Shown here piece by piece: positions 1-8,282 of a DNA stretch of 64,000 nucleotides. Within the stretch, counting starts at the first letter, position 1. Every line of letters begins with the position of its first letter. The position numbers and the translations under genes are program-made. This stretch comes from Janthinobacterium sp. 67 (GTDB lineage: Bacteria > Pseudomonadota > Gammaproteobacteria > Burkholderiales > Burkholderiaceae_D), in the NCBI RefSeq assembly GCF_002797895.1, contig NZ_PGES01000001.1, forward strand, positions 1,922,001 through 1,986,000, given 5' to 3'. Below the pieces are notes generated by a model. It was not told the origin of the DNA. It saw nothing but the letters and a program-made list of their open reading frames with translations, and did no database searches.

Positions 1-420
1 CGCCGGGTCGATATGCCACTCGGCGGCGCGCGCACGGATCACGCGCATGGCGCGCTGGCCATCCTGGAATGGCGCGACCACCCCGCCGCCTTCCTGCGGC
101 AAGCGGTACACGAGTTCAAACGCCGTGACGCCCTGCGTTTGCAGCCAGTTGGCGGTGGGGCCGCTCTCCTTGCCCGCCTCGATATGCGCATAACCGCCGC
201 CGCTGACCAGCAGAATGGCGATGCCGTTCGGCTGCGCCGGGCGGTGCACGATCAGGTAAGGCTGCTTGACCTGCGTGATGGAACCCTTGGCGCTGTCGCG
301 CTGCGGGCCCGGCGCCGCGCCACCGGGCGGCGCGCCCGGCCACAGCACGATCGCGCCGGGCGGCGCCGCGCCCGCGTGCAAGTGGAACAGGACTAGACAC
401 GACAGCATCAGGCGCCGCAT
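1..420 (-). CDS. Secreted alpha/beta-hydrolase (esterase-like), 3' end outside window
   Basis: Reading the minus strand from ATG 420-418 gives an uninterrupted frame to the window edge, so about 140 residues are visible and the C-terminus is missing. It opens with a signal-peptide-like stretch (Met-Arg-Arg then hydrophobic residues ending near His-Ala-Gly-Ala). After a proline/glycine-rich linker comes GGGYAHIEAGKES, the oxyanion-hole type motif of the acetyl-xylan esterase/BD-FAE branch of alpha/beta hydrolases, followed by an AFELVYRLP strand typical of these enzymes. The nucleophile elbow and catalytic Asp/His lie beyond the window. A Shine-Dalgarno-like GAAGGA sits inside the last codons of the upstream gene, only 2 bases separating the two, so they are probably co-transcribed. 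The substrate cannot be told. The family call is good, the exact function unknown. Confidence 0.7.
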   Translation of the reverse strand, partial: MRRLMLSCLVLFHLHAGAAPPGAIVLWPGAPPGGAAPGPQRDSAKGSITQVKQPYLIVHRPAQPNGIAILLVSGGGYAHIEAGKESGPTANWLQTQGVTAFELVYRLPQEGGGVVAPFQDGQRAMRVIRARAAEWHIDPA

Positions 421-422
421 GG

Positions 423-3400
423 CTAGAAATCCTTCTCGCCCTGGATCACGGCCGGATAGCCCGTCATGGCGCGCGACGTCTGCATCCCCGCCATCACGGC
501 CGCCTCGACGCAGCCCGCGTTGAGGCCCGTCCTGATCCAGTCGCCCGTGAGGAACAGGTTGCTGAACCCTGACTGGTCGGTGGCCAGCCGGTACTGCGTG
601 CTGCCCACCACCGACATCACGTAGCGCTCGGACGGGTCGACGTTGGCGCGCCAGTACTGGCTGTCGAAGCGCGCCGGTCCCGCCCCCTCCTGCGCATCGA
701 CCAGCCATTGCCATGGAAACGCGCCCGGCGCGCCCGCCTCCGACCACAGCGCGCCGATCTCGCGCTCGAGCTGGTGCAGCGCGCCCTGCTTCGCCCTGGC
801 CGCGCAGCGGGCCGGGAAATCCGTGTCGGTGACGGGCGGGTAGCTGTCGACGGGGAAGGCGCTGCAAAAATACGAGACGTTTTTCGGCTCCAGCCCCGCC
901 GGCCAGTCTTCACGCGCCAATAACTGATCCATCGGCGCCCACGTGTCGTATGGCTCAGTAAAAGCCGACAGCACCGGCTGCTGGCCTTGCGGCTGCGTGG
1001 TCCAGCCCATCTGCGCCAGATTCTTGTTGAGCCACACCTGGTAAGCCTGCGTGGCCACGGTTTGTACCTTGTCGGCCGCCAGTTGCAGGGCCGGGCTTTG
1101 CGCCAGCAATTGCGGGCACAAGGCTTGCAGCGAGCCGATGGAAATGCCGAACACCACCTTGTCGAAGTCCACGCCCTTCTTCAATACCGTGGCGGGCAGC
1201 GCGCGGCCGAACGTCTGCCGGTACTGCTGCGGCCAAGCGCTCCAGTACGATTCCAGGTTGACGTCCTGCGCCTGCAGCAGCGCGGCCTCGGCCGGTTCGA
1301 TCTGCGCATAGTCGGGCGCGCTGGGCCAGCAATCGAGGCCCTTGACATCCACCAGCGGCGCGTAGCCGGCGGCCGGATCCTTCAATTGCACCTGCTGCGT
1401 GATGCGGATGCTGTCGATGTCGCCCGCGCCCGGCACCAGCTCTTCCACGCGCTGGAAGAACTTGAATTCCACGCCCCTTTTCTTCAGCACTTCGTACATC
1501 GGCGTGAAAATCGTGTCGCCCATGCCGGCCTGCATCTTGAACATGATGCCGCCCTTGTAGGCCAGGCCGATGCGCGCCATCGAGCGCAAGAGCGTCCCCG
1601 CCTCGATGTTCGGCCTGGAAAAATCGCCGCCTTCGTAGGCAAACACCAGGTCGTAGAAACCGCGCACGGGCGCCGAGTTGACGCTGAACTGCTCGTCGCC
1701 GCCATGTTTTCTCAGCCAGGCACGGAAATCGATATCGTTGATGACGTCAAAGCCGTTCTTGAACACGCCGTCCTCGAACATGCCCTTCATGACCGTGATG
1801 CCCAGGTCCAGGCAGGTGAACAGGCGGCGCAATTCATCGTCGCCATCGATCAGGGCGCGGTAGCGCAGGCGCAGCCACGCGCGGATGCCGTTCAGGGTGC
1901 TGGCCAGCAGCTGGTGGCGGGCCTGGTCGTGGCGCGTGGAATCGGGCGCCAGGTCGGCCACCAGCGCCACCATCGCGCCGACGGACAGGCCCACGTCCAG
2001 CCCCAGTTCATCGGCCTGCCCCACCACTTCATCGGCCAGGCGGCGCAGCCAGCCCGGCCACACGCCCTCTCCCTGCGAGGCGCTGGCGCGCACGATGCGC
2101 GCATCGGCATCGGCCACTTGCCGGATCTGGCGTATCCACTGCTCGATCCAGCCCACCATCGCGATGGCCATCTGCCACAGCGTGATGTCTTCGCCGCCCT
2201 CGCCCGGCTCGCCCGGCAAGGTGGGAAAGACGATGGACCAGTTGCGCCACTGCCCCTTGACGTCTTCCGACAGGGCCACGTAATCGTGCTGCTTGAAGGC
2301 GTCGCGCCAGGTGGCCAGCGGCGCGCCGGGCGGACGCTCCAGGCTCGCATATGCTTCCTTGATCATCTTGAAGGCGTTCGCGTAGAAGCCGAACCAGATG
2401 TGCAGGCCGTGCTCCTCGATGCGCTGGCCTGCTTGCGCATTGCGCCCGCTGGCGCCCTTGCCGCCCAGGCGCCAGCCCAGCTGGTAGACGGTGATGGCAT
2501 GCCGGTTTTGCCAGCCCGGCTGGTTCGTCAAATAATACGCGGTGGTCATGGCCGCCACGCCGCCGCCCAGGATGGCGATCTTTTCCGGCGCGATGCGGGA
2601 ATTGTCGACCAGCTCCTCGCCCGGCATGGCCGTGAAATCGAAGTTCACATTGAAGGGCAAGATAGCCGCCTGCGGTCCCAGCCGCAAGCCCAGGGTCTGG
2701 TCCAGCGGAAAGCTGTCAAACGCATGCACCGTGCATTCATATTCATAGCCGAGCAGGCGCGCGCTGTGCAAACGGTTGATCTCGGCCGGCGCGGCCACGA
2801 GGGCCTGGTACACGGCTTTCACGCCCGCGCTGTCGGGGAATTGCTTGAGGAAAATCTGGTCGATGCGCGGATTGCGCAGCAAGGACAGAATATCGGCCCA
2901 GCCGGCCTGGTCCATGTCGAAGAAATCGGGAATGGAGAGGAAAATCTGGAACGCCTGCTCGATGAGTTCCAGGAAACTGTTGACGGGCTTGTGCGGCCCC
3001 GTCTGGACGGTGGCGTTGACTTCCAGCAGCGGGTGCAGGGCCAGTTTCGTTTCCGGCGAAAAATGCTGGAAGCCCTTGGCGGCCACGGAACAGCGCAGCG
3101 GCTCGCTGCCGGCGGCGGGAATCTCGTAGTCACACAGGTATTTCGGATAACCGAACAGTTCGCGCCCGTTGATCAGGGCCATCGCGTCATCGACGAAAAT
3201 ATGGCACGGGTACCAATAGATATGCGCGAGTTTGCCCTGCTCATCCATCTGGCCGACCATGATCCAGGTGACGATGTCGACTTCCGTGATCCAGCCCTTG
3301 GCCTGGTCGACGGGGTTGGCGGAATCCGCATGGTTGACGCGCGTAAACGTCAGCATCACATACGGCGACAGGGCCTTCAGTGTCATCTTGCTGCCCGCCA

Positions 3401-3560
3401 CCTGGTTCAGGGTGGTATTCACGGTCGCTTGCAGCTTGGCCAGGTCGCCCCTGACGAAATAGCCATACATTTCCGACTGTTTCAATTGCAGCGGCGAGTG
3501 CATCATCACCGAACCGCCCTGATAGATATACGAAGGTCTTGCCGAAGGTTGCGCCGTCAT
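423..3560 (-). CDS. Fusion of acetoacetate decarboxylase-like domain and FAD-dependent oxidoreductase
   Basis: 1045 residues from the ATG at 3560. This start has a GGGGGCAGGG ribosome site; an upstream TTG at 3590 would add 10 residues. Residues 1 to about 315 resemble the acetoacetate decarboxylase superfamily: GRELFGYPKYL (132-142) matches the motif that carries the Schiff-base lysine, here Lys140, but the second lysine of the classical Lys-Lys pair is Tyr. From residue 328 a flavoprotein begins: LGGGVAAM dinucleotide fold (331-338), LGWRLGGKGASGRN (361-374), EEHGLHIWFGFY (382-393) and a C-terminal FLTGDWIRTGLNAG FAD-closing motif, as in amine oxidase/phytoene desaturase-like enzymes. No signal peptide or membrane segment is evident. 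It sits 2 bases upstream of a secreted esterase. The reaction is unknown; a linked oxidation and decarboxylation is inference only. Confidence 0.75.
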   Translation of the reverse strand: MTAQPSARPSYIYQGGSVMMHSPLQLKQSEMYGYFVRGDLAKLQATVNTTLNQVAGSKMTLKALSPYVMLTFTRVNHADSANPVDQAKGWITEVDIVTWIMVGQMDEQGKLAHIYWYPCHIFVDDAMALINGRELFGYPKYLCDYEIPAAGSEPLRCSVAAKGFQHFSPETKLALHPLLEVNATVQTGPHKPVNSFLELIEQAFQIFLSIPDFFDMDQAGWADILSLLRNPRIDQIFLKQFPDSAGVKAVYQALVAAPAEINRLHSARLLGYEYECTVHAFDSFPLDQTLGLRLGPQAAILPFNVNFDFTAMPGEELVDNSRIAPEKIAILGGGVAAMTTAYYLTNQPGWQNRHAITVYQLGWRLGGKGASGRNAQAGQRIEEHGLHIWFGFYANAFKMIKEAYASLERPPGAPLATWRDAFKQHDYVALSEDVKGQWRNWSIVFPTLPGEPGEGGEDITLWQMAIAMVGWIEQWIRQIRQVADADARIVRASASQGEGVWPGWLRRLADEVVGQADELGLDVGLSVGAMVALVADLAPDSTRHDQARHQLLASTLNGIRAWLRLRYRALIDGDDELRRLFTCLDLGITVMKGMFEDGVFKNGFDVINDIDFRAWLRKHGGDEQFSVNSAPVRGFYDLVFAYEGGDFSRPNIEAGTLLRSMARIGLAYKGGIMFKMQAGMGDTIFTPMYEVLKKRGVEFKFFQRVEELVPGAGDIDSIRITQQVQLKDPAAGYAPLVDVKGLDCWPSAPDYAQIEPAEAALLQAQDVNLESYWSAWPQQYRQTFGRALPATVLKKGVDFDKVVFGISIGSLQALCPQLLAQSPALQLAADKVQTVATQAYQVWLNKNLAQMGWTTQPQGQQPVLSAFTEPYDTWAPMDQLLAREDWPAGLEPKNVSYFCSAFPVDSYPPVTDTDFPARCAARAKQGALHQLEREIGALWSEAGAPGAFPWQWLVDAQEGAGPARFDSQYWRANVDPSERYVMSVVGSTQYRLATDQSGFSNLFLTGDWIRTGLNAGCVEAAVMAGMQTSRAMTGYPAVIQGEKDF

Positions 3561-3750
3561 TGCCCTGCCCCCAATTAAAGTTTCAGACAAACAAGATTGC
3601 TACAGTGTATTTCAGAAACAGCATTGCATGATATGAAATAAATTAAAGGATTTGCCAAGATGCATAGCGTAGGCTTGCGCACGGCAGCCGGGGCAAGCCC
3701 ATGCCATCGGGTGTACGATGAAGCATCTTGACCGTTCCGAGCAGCATGCC

Positions 3751-4299
3751 ATGGCAATGATTACCACCGACTACGTTTCCACTTATTCAGGCAACCGTTT
3801 TTATCCCTTGCGCCCGCATATCGACAAGGTCGCCATCGAGGACATCGCCCACGGCCTCGCCTACCAGTGCCGCTTCAATGGACAGACGCAAGTGTTTTAC
3901 TCGGTCGCCCAGCACAGCCTGATCGTCGCCGAACTGGTGCCGCCGCCCCTGCGCCTGGCCGCCCTGCTGCACGATGCGGCCGAAGCCTATCTGGGCGACA
4001 TGGTGAAACCCTTGAAAGTGTTGTTGCCGGAATTTGCCGTGCTGGAAGACAAGGTCAGCGCCATCATCGCCGCCACCTATGGCCTGGATTTTTCCGATTA
4101 CGCGCCCATCAAGCGGGCCGACCTGATCGCGCTGGCCACGGAAAAGCGCGACCTGATGCCGCACTCGGCCGAACGCTGGGCTTACCTTGACGGCATCGCA
4201 CCCTTGCCCGGTATAATCGAAGCCATGGGTCCGGCAGAAGCCAAGCAGCGCTTCCTGCATGCATTCGCCCAGCTGGGCGGGCTTGAGCTTGCCGTATGA
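3751..4299 (+). CDS. HD-domain phosphohydrolase (YfbR-like)
   Basis: 182 residues from ATG 3751, which follows GAGCAG at a usable distance. In-frame ATGs at 3718 and 3757 are alternatives. The HD signature is clear: SVAQHS (first metal His, residue 55) and LLHDAAEAYLGDM (His74-Asp75), the spacing seen in YfbR-type nucleotidases and related small HD hydrolases, with a later Asp in KRADLIAL. Such proteins are cytoplasmic, metal-dependent 5'-nucleotidases or phosphohydrolases. It appears monocistronic: the gene upstream is divergent and the next gene lies beyond a 360-base non-coding stretch that carries a DnaA-box-like module. The substrate cannot be deduced. Confidence 0.8.
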   Translation: MAMITTDYVSTYSGNRFYPLRPHIDKVAIEDIAHGLAYQCRFNGQTQVFYSVAQHSLIVAELVPPPLRLAALLHDAAEAYLGDMVKPLKVLLPEFAVLEDKVSAIIAATYGLDFSDYAPIKRADLIALATEKRDLMPHSAERWAYLDGIAPLPGIIEAMGPAEAKQRFLHAFAQLGGLELAV

Positions 4300-4351
4300 A
4301 TGCTGGCACCTTGCCTCACAAACGGGGGCTAAGCTCCGGTTTTTGCACGGC

Positions 4352-4557
4352 TTTTTTAGATATCCACAGCAACTGTGGATAAAGTTGTTGATAAGCCCCT
4401 CTTGACAAGCCGCAACACCAGTATTGATGCGGGTTTCAACAATTTGCTGATTTCACAGGCAATTTTTTACCCCAATGAAATCAATGACTTGCAATCACGA
4501 ATTTGCACCTGAGCAAAGTTACTTCACCACAATGAAAATATATTTTTCTGTGCATAA
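4352..4557. repeat. Intergenic DnaA-box-like module, copy A
   Basis: This stretch between the HD hydrolase and the response regulator holds three DnaA-box-like 9-mers at fixed spacing: ATATCCACA (4360-4368), TGTGGATAA (4374-4382, a perfect reverse TTATCCACA) and TGTTGATAA (4386-4394). A fourth, TGTGCATAA, is at 4549-4557. Between them is a conserved TTGACA (4402-4407) and a TTTCAACAATTTGCTG-like tract. The same arrangement recurs at 5403-5608. The first 110 bases of the copies align with about 70% identity by eye. No protein is encoded, and no good -10 lies 16-18 bases after the TTGACA. Confidence 0.7.
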
Positions 4558-4661
4558 GCAGATCCGGCGCCAGACCGTCTTGTCTGAACAGCATTGTTTT
4601 GACAAACCCCGCAGACTGGCATAGTGTGGAGTAGCAAGCACGATCAACGGTGGATGGACGC

Positions 4662-5261
4662 ATGAATATGGATAGCGATAGCGCCGCCAAGGGGGCGGAC
4701 GAACCGGACTGGCTGGTCGACGAGCCGCTGGAACGGGCAGGCGCAGCGGCGGAATCTGCCACCGCGGCGCCATGGCGCGTGCTGATCGTCGATGACGATG
4801 TCGATGTGCACGTGGTGACCAAGTTCGCCCTCAGCCAGGCCAGCTTCCAGGGCCGCAGGCTGAGCTTTTTGCACGCGTATTCGGGCGCCGAGGCGCTGGC
4901 CTTGCTGCGCAGCACACCCGATATCGCCGTCGTGCTGCTCGATGTGATCATGGAAACCCAGGATGCGGGGCTGCAAGTGGCCCGCCAGATCCGCGAGGAG
5001 CTGCACAACAGCGCCGTGCGCATCATCCTGCGCACGGGCCAGCCCGGCCAGGCGCTCGAGCACCGCATCATCATCGATTACGACATCAACGATTTCTGGT
5101 GCAAGACCGACCTGACCACGCGCAAGTTGTTTACCACCGTGATCGCCTCGCTGCGCACCTATGCCACCTTGCGCGAAGCGGAGCAGCAAGTCGCCGAACT
5201 GGCCGCCGCCCTGGCCCAGTGCGGCGATACGCCACCGAAGCCGGCCGGCGGTACGCCCTGA
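4662..5261 (+). CDS. Receiver-only response regulator (DUF3369-type receiver)
   Basis: 199 residues from ATG 4662; GTG 4650 is also in frame. After a 35-residue acidic, alanine-rich leader comes a single receiver domain: IVDDD acidic pocket (42-46), phospho-acceptor Asp94 in VVLLD, Thr125 in LRTGQ and Lys148 in WCKTDL. The strings HAYSGAEALALL and RTGQPGQALEHRIIIDYDIND are typical of receivers that precede DUF3369 and GGDEF or HD-GYP output domains, but here the protein ends in a short helical tail with no output domain. It is probably a CheY-like relay whose kinase and partner are not in the window. The gene is isolated between the two copies of the DnaA-box-like module. Confidence 0.8.
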   Translation: MNMDSDSAAKGADEPDWLVDEPLERAGAAAESATAAPWRVLIVDDDVDVHVVTKFALSQASFQGRRLSFLHAYSGAEALALLRSTPDIAVVLLDVIMETQDAGLQVARQIREELHNSAVRIILRTGQPGQALEHRIIIDYDINDFWCKTDLTTRKLFTTVIASLRTYATLREAEQQVAELAAALAQCGDTPPKPAGGTP

Positions 5262-5402
5262 ACACGGCCACTACTTTCAGTCATAAAAACACGAGCACTG
5301 GATAGGCATACAGGCTTCCCGGATGCCCCATTTTGGCCCGTTTTGCCCGCCGCTTGCACTCGCTGGCCGACCCCGATTTCCTAAGTGGCGGATTGTTAAG
5401 CG

Positions 5403-5608
5403 CTTTTTCAGATATCCACACGGACTGTGGATATCTTTGTGGATAAGGCCCTATTGACAGCCTTCAAAGCCACAGCCGGTGCGGCTTTCAATAAACTGCT
5501 CAATCAAACAGCAAAAATAAAATCCATTAAAATCAAACACTTAGAAACTCACACATAATCACAGGAAAATTATTTCGCCAATTTCGTTAACCCATCATTT
5601 GTGCATAA
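5403..5608. repeat. Intergenic DnaA-box-like module, copy B
   Basis: Second copy of the module at 4352-4557, in direct orientation about 1,051 bases downstream. Its boxes are ATATCCACA (5412-5420), TGTGGATAT (5426-5434), TGTGGATAA (5438-5446, a perfect box) and TGTGCATAA (5600-5608). The offsets from the first box are 14, 26 and 188 bases, against 14, 26 and 189 in copy A. TTGACA recurs at 5454-5459 and a TTTCAATAAACTGCTC tract matches copy A. It lies between convergent genes, so it is not simply a promoter. The rest of 5262-5677 shows no gene. Confidence 0.7.
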
Positions 5609-5677
5609 CTGAGCAGTAATGATCAATCCGACAACGCCGGCTTAACGCTGCCGGCAACACAATTGCCGTGTGGATAT

Positions 5678-5899
5678 TCAATGCACGGTCTGGCGGCGCT
5701 GCTCCGGATGCAGCAGCACGCGCTCGATCAGCTCCGGGGCGACATTGTATGACTTCAGGTATTCCAGCGCGCACAAGGTGCTGAAGGCAGCCTGCACGGC
5801 GATGCCCAGATTGACGATATCGCACATCTTCTGGTCGACGCGGGCGTGCAGCGCCACTGGCTTGACGGGCATGTGCAAGGTTTCTTGGGAACTCAGCAT
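5678..5899 (-). CDS. Conserved small hypothetical protein
   Basis: 73 residues from ATG 5899, with a good GCAGGAG ribosome site 9-10 bases upstream. The frame stays open further upstream, but the extension has no ribosome site and looks non-coding. The protein is soluble and probably helical, with a central hydrophobic region (CDIVNLGIAVQAAFSTLCALEYL) and an arginine/histidine-rich tail. No known motif is recognised. Transcription converges with the response regulator across copy B of the DnaA-box-like module. The function is unknown. Confidence 0.55.
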   Translation of the reverse strand: MLSSQETLHMPVKPVALHARVDQKMCDIVNLGIAVQAAFSTLCALEYLKSYNVAPELIERVLLHPEQRRQTVH

Positions 5900-6153
5900 G
5901 ATGAATGACTCCTGCGGAAGACAGACGTGGCGGGAAATGGCGGCGGAAAACGGTGCCGCGCCGGATGGCAGCGCGGAAGAGTGACAGCGAAAGTATTGCC
6001 GAAAAACGCGCGATGTCAATGCCAGCCAGTTATTCCCATGCAGTTTTTTTCTGATACACAAGGCCGCACGCCTAAGACAGATCAAATACGGTGCCTGTCG
6101 CCAGCCTAGTATGGACTGGCTGCCATCGCGCGGCATGGACGAGGAGAGACGAC

Positions 6154-6330
6154 ATGAATACAACACCCGAACCAGCGAAAAATCCCGGCGACGTGGCCCC
6201 TCCAGGCACGCCCGGTACCGGTGAAAACGTCTGCACGCATTGCCAGGGCCGGGGCGCCATGGCCGATGGCCTGCCCTGCCCCATGTGCGGGGGCACGGGC
6301 CTAGTCATCGCCGGCATCGGCGGGGGCTGA
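6154..6330 (+). CDS. Small protein with two CXXCXGXG zinc motifs
   Basis: 58 residues from ATG 6154, preceded by GAGGAGAG, which decides this start over an upstream in-frame one. After a proline-rich N-terminus come CTHCQGRG and CPMCGGTG, the paired CXXCXGXG motifs of the DnaJ central zinc finger. Two such motifs are enough to bind one zinc ion. There is no J-domain. Similar mini zinc-ribbon proteins occur in many proteobacteria, and their role is usually unknown. It lies 80 bases upstream of the chromate transporter genes on the same strand, which may or may not be a functional link. Confidence 0.7.
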   Translation: MNTTPEPAKNPGDVAPPGTPGTGENVCTHCQGRGAMADGLPCPMCGGTGLVIAGIGGG

Positions 6331-6410
6331 ACCATGCCTGGACACGGGCAAGGGAAATAAGTACGGACATAAGCATGGACAAGGCGAAGCAGGCACGGCG
6401 ATAATCAGCC

Positions 6411-6998
6411 ATGCCCGCACCTTCCACCTTTCCGCCCGACCTGCCCCGTCCGCAACCAGCTTCGCTTGCCGACCTGTTCTTCTCGTTCACCTGGCTGGCC
6501 CTGCAGGGCTTTGGCGGCGTGCTGGCCGTGATCCAGCGCGAAATGGTCGAGCGCAAGCGCTGGCTGACGCAGGAGGAATTCCTCGAAGACTGGGCCGTTG
6601 CGCAAATCATGCCCGGGCCGAACGTCGTCAACCTGTCCCTGATGGTGGGCGGGCGCTATTTCGGCTTGAAAGGCGCGCTGACGGCGCTGGCCGGCATGCT
6701 GACCGCCCCGCTCGTCATCGTCCTCGTGCTGGGCGTGCTGTACACGCGCTTTGGTGACAATCCGCACATGGCGGGCGCCCTGCGCGGCATGGCGGCCGTC
6801 TCGGCCGGCATGATCGCCGCCACGGGCGTGAAACTGGCGACGGCGCTGACCAAGCATCCGCTGCCCTTGTGGCTGACCTTGTCCATCACCGTGCTGGGCG
6901 TGCTGATGGTGGCCGTGCTGCGCTGGCCCCTGCTGTACATCCTGCTGGGCCTGGGCGGCATCGGCTGCCTGCTCACGTATCGAAAGCTGTCCACATGA
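6411..6998 (+). CDS. chrA1: Chromate transporter, first CHR subunit
   Basis: 195 residues, one CHR domain. FSFTWLALQGFGGVLAVIQ and the AVAQIMPGPNVVNLSLMVG segment carry the family's conserved Gly-Gly and Pro-Gly-Pro-Asn signatures, followed by hydrophobic membrane helices to the C-terminus. Half-size CHR proteins of this kind work as pairs of oppositely oriented subunits in the inner membrane that export chromate. The stop overlaps the start of the second half by four bases (ATGA), so translation is coupled. No chrB regulator is visible. Sulfate or other oxyanion transport is the alternative. Confidence 0.88.
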   Translation: MPAPSTFPPDLPRPQPASLADLFFSFTWLALQGFGGVLAVIQREMVERKRWLTQEEFLEDWAVAQIMPGPNVVNLSLMVGGRYFGLKGALTALAGMLTAPLVIVLVLGVLYTRFGDNPHMAGALRGMAAVSAGMIAATGVKLATALTKHPLPLWLTLSITVLGVLMVAVLRWPLLYILLGLGGIGCLLTYRKLST

Positions 6999-7579
6999 AT
7001 CCGCCCCTGCAACTGGTGCTGAGCGCGGGCGACTGGCTGAACCTGTTCGGCCACTACCTGATGCTGTCGCTGATGTCGATCGGCGGCGCCATTTCGACCA
7101 CTTCCGAAATGCACCGCTTCCTCGTCGAGCAGCACGGCTGGCTGACGCAGGCGCAATTCAACGAATCGATTGCCATCGCCCAGGCCGCGCCCGGCCCGAA
7201 CGTGCTGTTCGTCGCCCTGATGGGCTGGAACGTGGGCATGAACGCGGGCAGCTACACGGCCGCCTACCTGGGCGTGTTCATCACCATGGTGGGCATCATG
7301 CTGCCCAGCACCACCCTGACCTACGTGGCGGCCCAGTGGGGCTACCGCAACCGCGACCTGCTCCCCGTGCGCGCCTTCAAGCAAGGCATGGCGCCCATCG
7401 TCGTCGCCCTCCTGATTTCCACGGGCATGATTTTGGGCGGCGCCAACCACGACATCCGCACGGACTGGCCCCTGTGGAGCCTGTCCATCATCACCGGCCT
7501 CTTCATCTGGCGCACGAAGATCCATTTGTTGTGGCTGCTGGCGGCGGGCGCCGTGCTGGGCTGGTTCCAGCTCGTCTGA
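6995..7579 (+). CDS. chrA2: Chromate transporter, second CHR subunit
   Basis: 194 residues from ATG 6995, which overlaps the stop of the first subunit (ATGA). An upstream in-frame start would lie deep inside the neighbour and is rejected. The CHR signature is repeated: LSLMSIGGAISTTSEMH, then AIAQAAPGPNVLFVALMGW, then hydrophobic helices. Sequence similarity between the halves reflects the internal duplication seen in long-chain ChrA proteins. It is predicted to form the heteromeric inner-membrane chromate exporter with the preceding gene. The gene converges with urtE, whose stop lies 3 bases beyond. Confidence 0.88.
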   Translation: MNPPLQLVLSAGDWLNLFGHYLMLSLMSIGGAISTTSEMHRFLVEQHGWLTQAQFNESIAIAQAAPGPNVLFVALMGWNVGMNAGSYTAAYLGVFITMVGIMLPSTTLTYVAAQWGYRNRDLLPVRAFKQGMAPIVVALLISTGMILGGANHDIRTDWPLWSLSIITGLFIWRTKIHLLWLLAAGAVLGWFQLV

Positions 7580-7581
7580 CC

Positions 7582-8280
7582 TCACACGGCCAGGTGGCGC
7601 TTCACGTCCTCGCCATCCATCTGCGCCGCCTTGCCGCCGGCCACCACGCTGCCGCGCGACAGCACGATGAATTCGTCGGCCAGTTCGCGGGCAAAGTCGA
7701 AATACTGTTCGCACAGCACGATGGCCATGTCGCCGCGCTGTTTCAACAATGAAATGACCCTGCCGATATCCTTGATGACGGAGGGCTGTATGCCTTCCGT
7801 CGGCTCGTCAAAGATGATCAAATGCGGCTCGGCCAGCAGGGCGCGGGCGATGGCCAGTTGCTGCTGTTGTCCGCCGGACAAATCGCCGCCGCGCCGCTGC
7901 AGCATCTCTTTGAGCACTGGAAACAGCTCATACACGTGGGGATCGATGCGCGACGCCTGCCTGCCCCGCTTCACCGCCATGCCCATCAGCAAGTTTTCCT
8001 CGACCGTCAGGCGCGCAAAGATGTCGCGCCCCTGCGGCACGTAAGCGATGCCCAGCTTGGCCCGCGCATGCGGCGTCAGCTTCGTGATATCGCGCCCCTG
8101 GAACACCACCTTGCCCTGCGCCACGGGCAGCACGCCCATCAGGCATTTGAGCAAGGTCGTCTTGCCCACGCCATTGCGCCCAAGCAAGGCGAGACATTCG
8201 CCCTTGCGCGCCGACAAACTGATGCCGCGCAAGGTGTGCGAGGAGCCATAGTATTGATTCAATTGCTCGACTTCCAGCAT
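7582..8280 (-). CDS. urtE: Urea ABC transporter ATP-binding protein UrtE
   Basis: 232 residues. Walker A GRNGVGKTT, Q-loop, ABC signature LSGGQQQQLAIARAL, Walker B LIIFDEPTEGIQPS and the switch histidine position are intact. The short LivF-like architecture and the phrase EPTEGIQPSVIKDI are characteristic of UrtE within the branched-chain/urea class. It is the last gene of the urtABCDE operon, 2 bases after urtD, and with UrtD it energises urea import through UrtB/UrtC in the inner membrane. No urease genes are in the window. Confidence 0.93.
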   Translation of the reverse strand: MLEVEQLNQYYGSSHTLRGISLSARKGECLALLGRNGVGKTTLLKCLMGVLPVAQGKVVFQGRDITKLTPHARAKLGIAYVPQGRDIFARLTVEENLLMGMAVKRGRQASRIDPHVYELFPVLKEMLQRRGGDLSGGQQQQLAIARALLAEPHLIIFDEPTEGIQPSVIKDIGRVISLLKQRGDMAIVLCEQYFDFARELADEFIVLSRGSVVAGGKAAQMDGEDVKRHLAV

Positions 8281-8282
8281 AG

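Noticed and set aside
987..3578. Long plus-strand open frame of 863 codons opposite the fusion gene
   Set aside because: It is exactly antisense to a protein with clear FAD and decarboxylase motifs. High GC creates such frames; its composition (many Arg, His, Gln) is typical of antisense shadows and it has no ribosome site.
4300..4661. Chromosomal origin of replication
   Set aside because: DnaA-like boxes are present twice, but no dnaA, dnaN or gidA/parAB genes are nearby and no long AT-rich unwinding region is evident; a titration or regulatory role is preferred.
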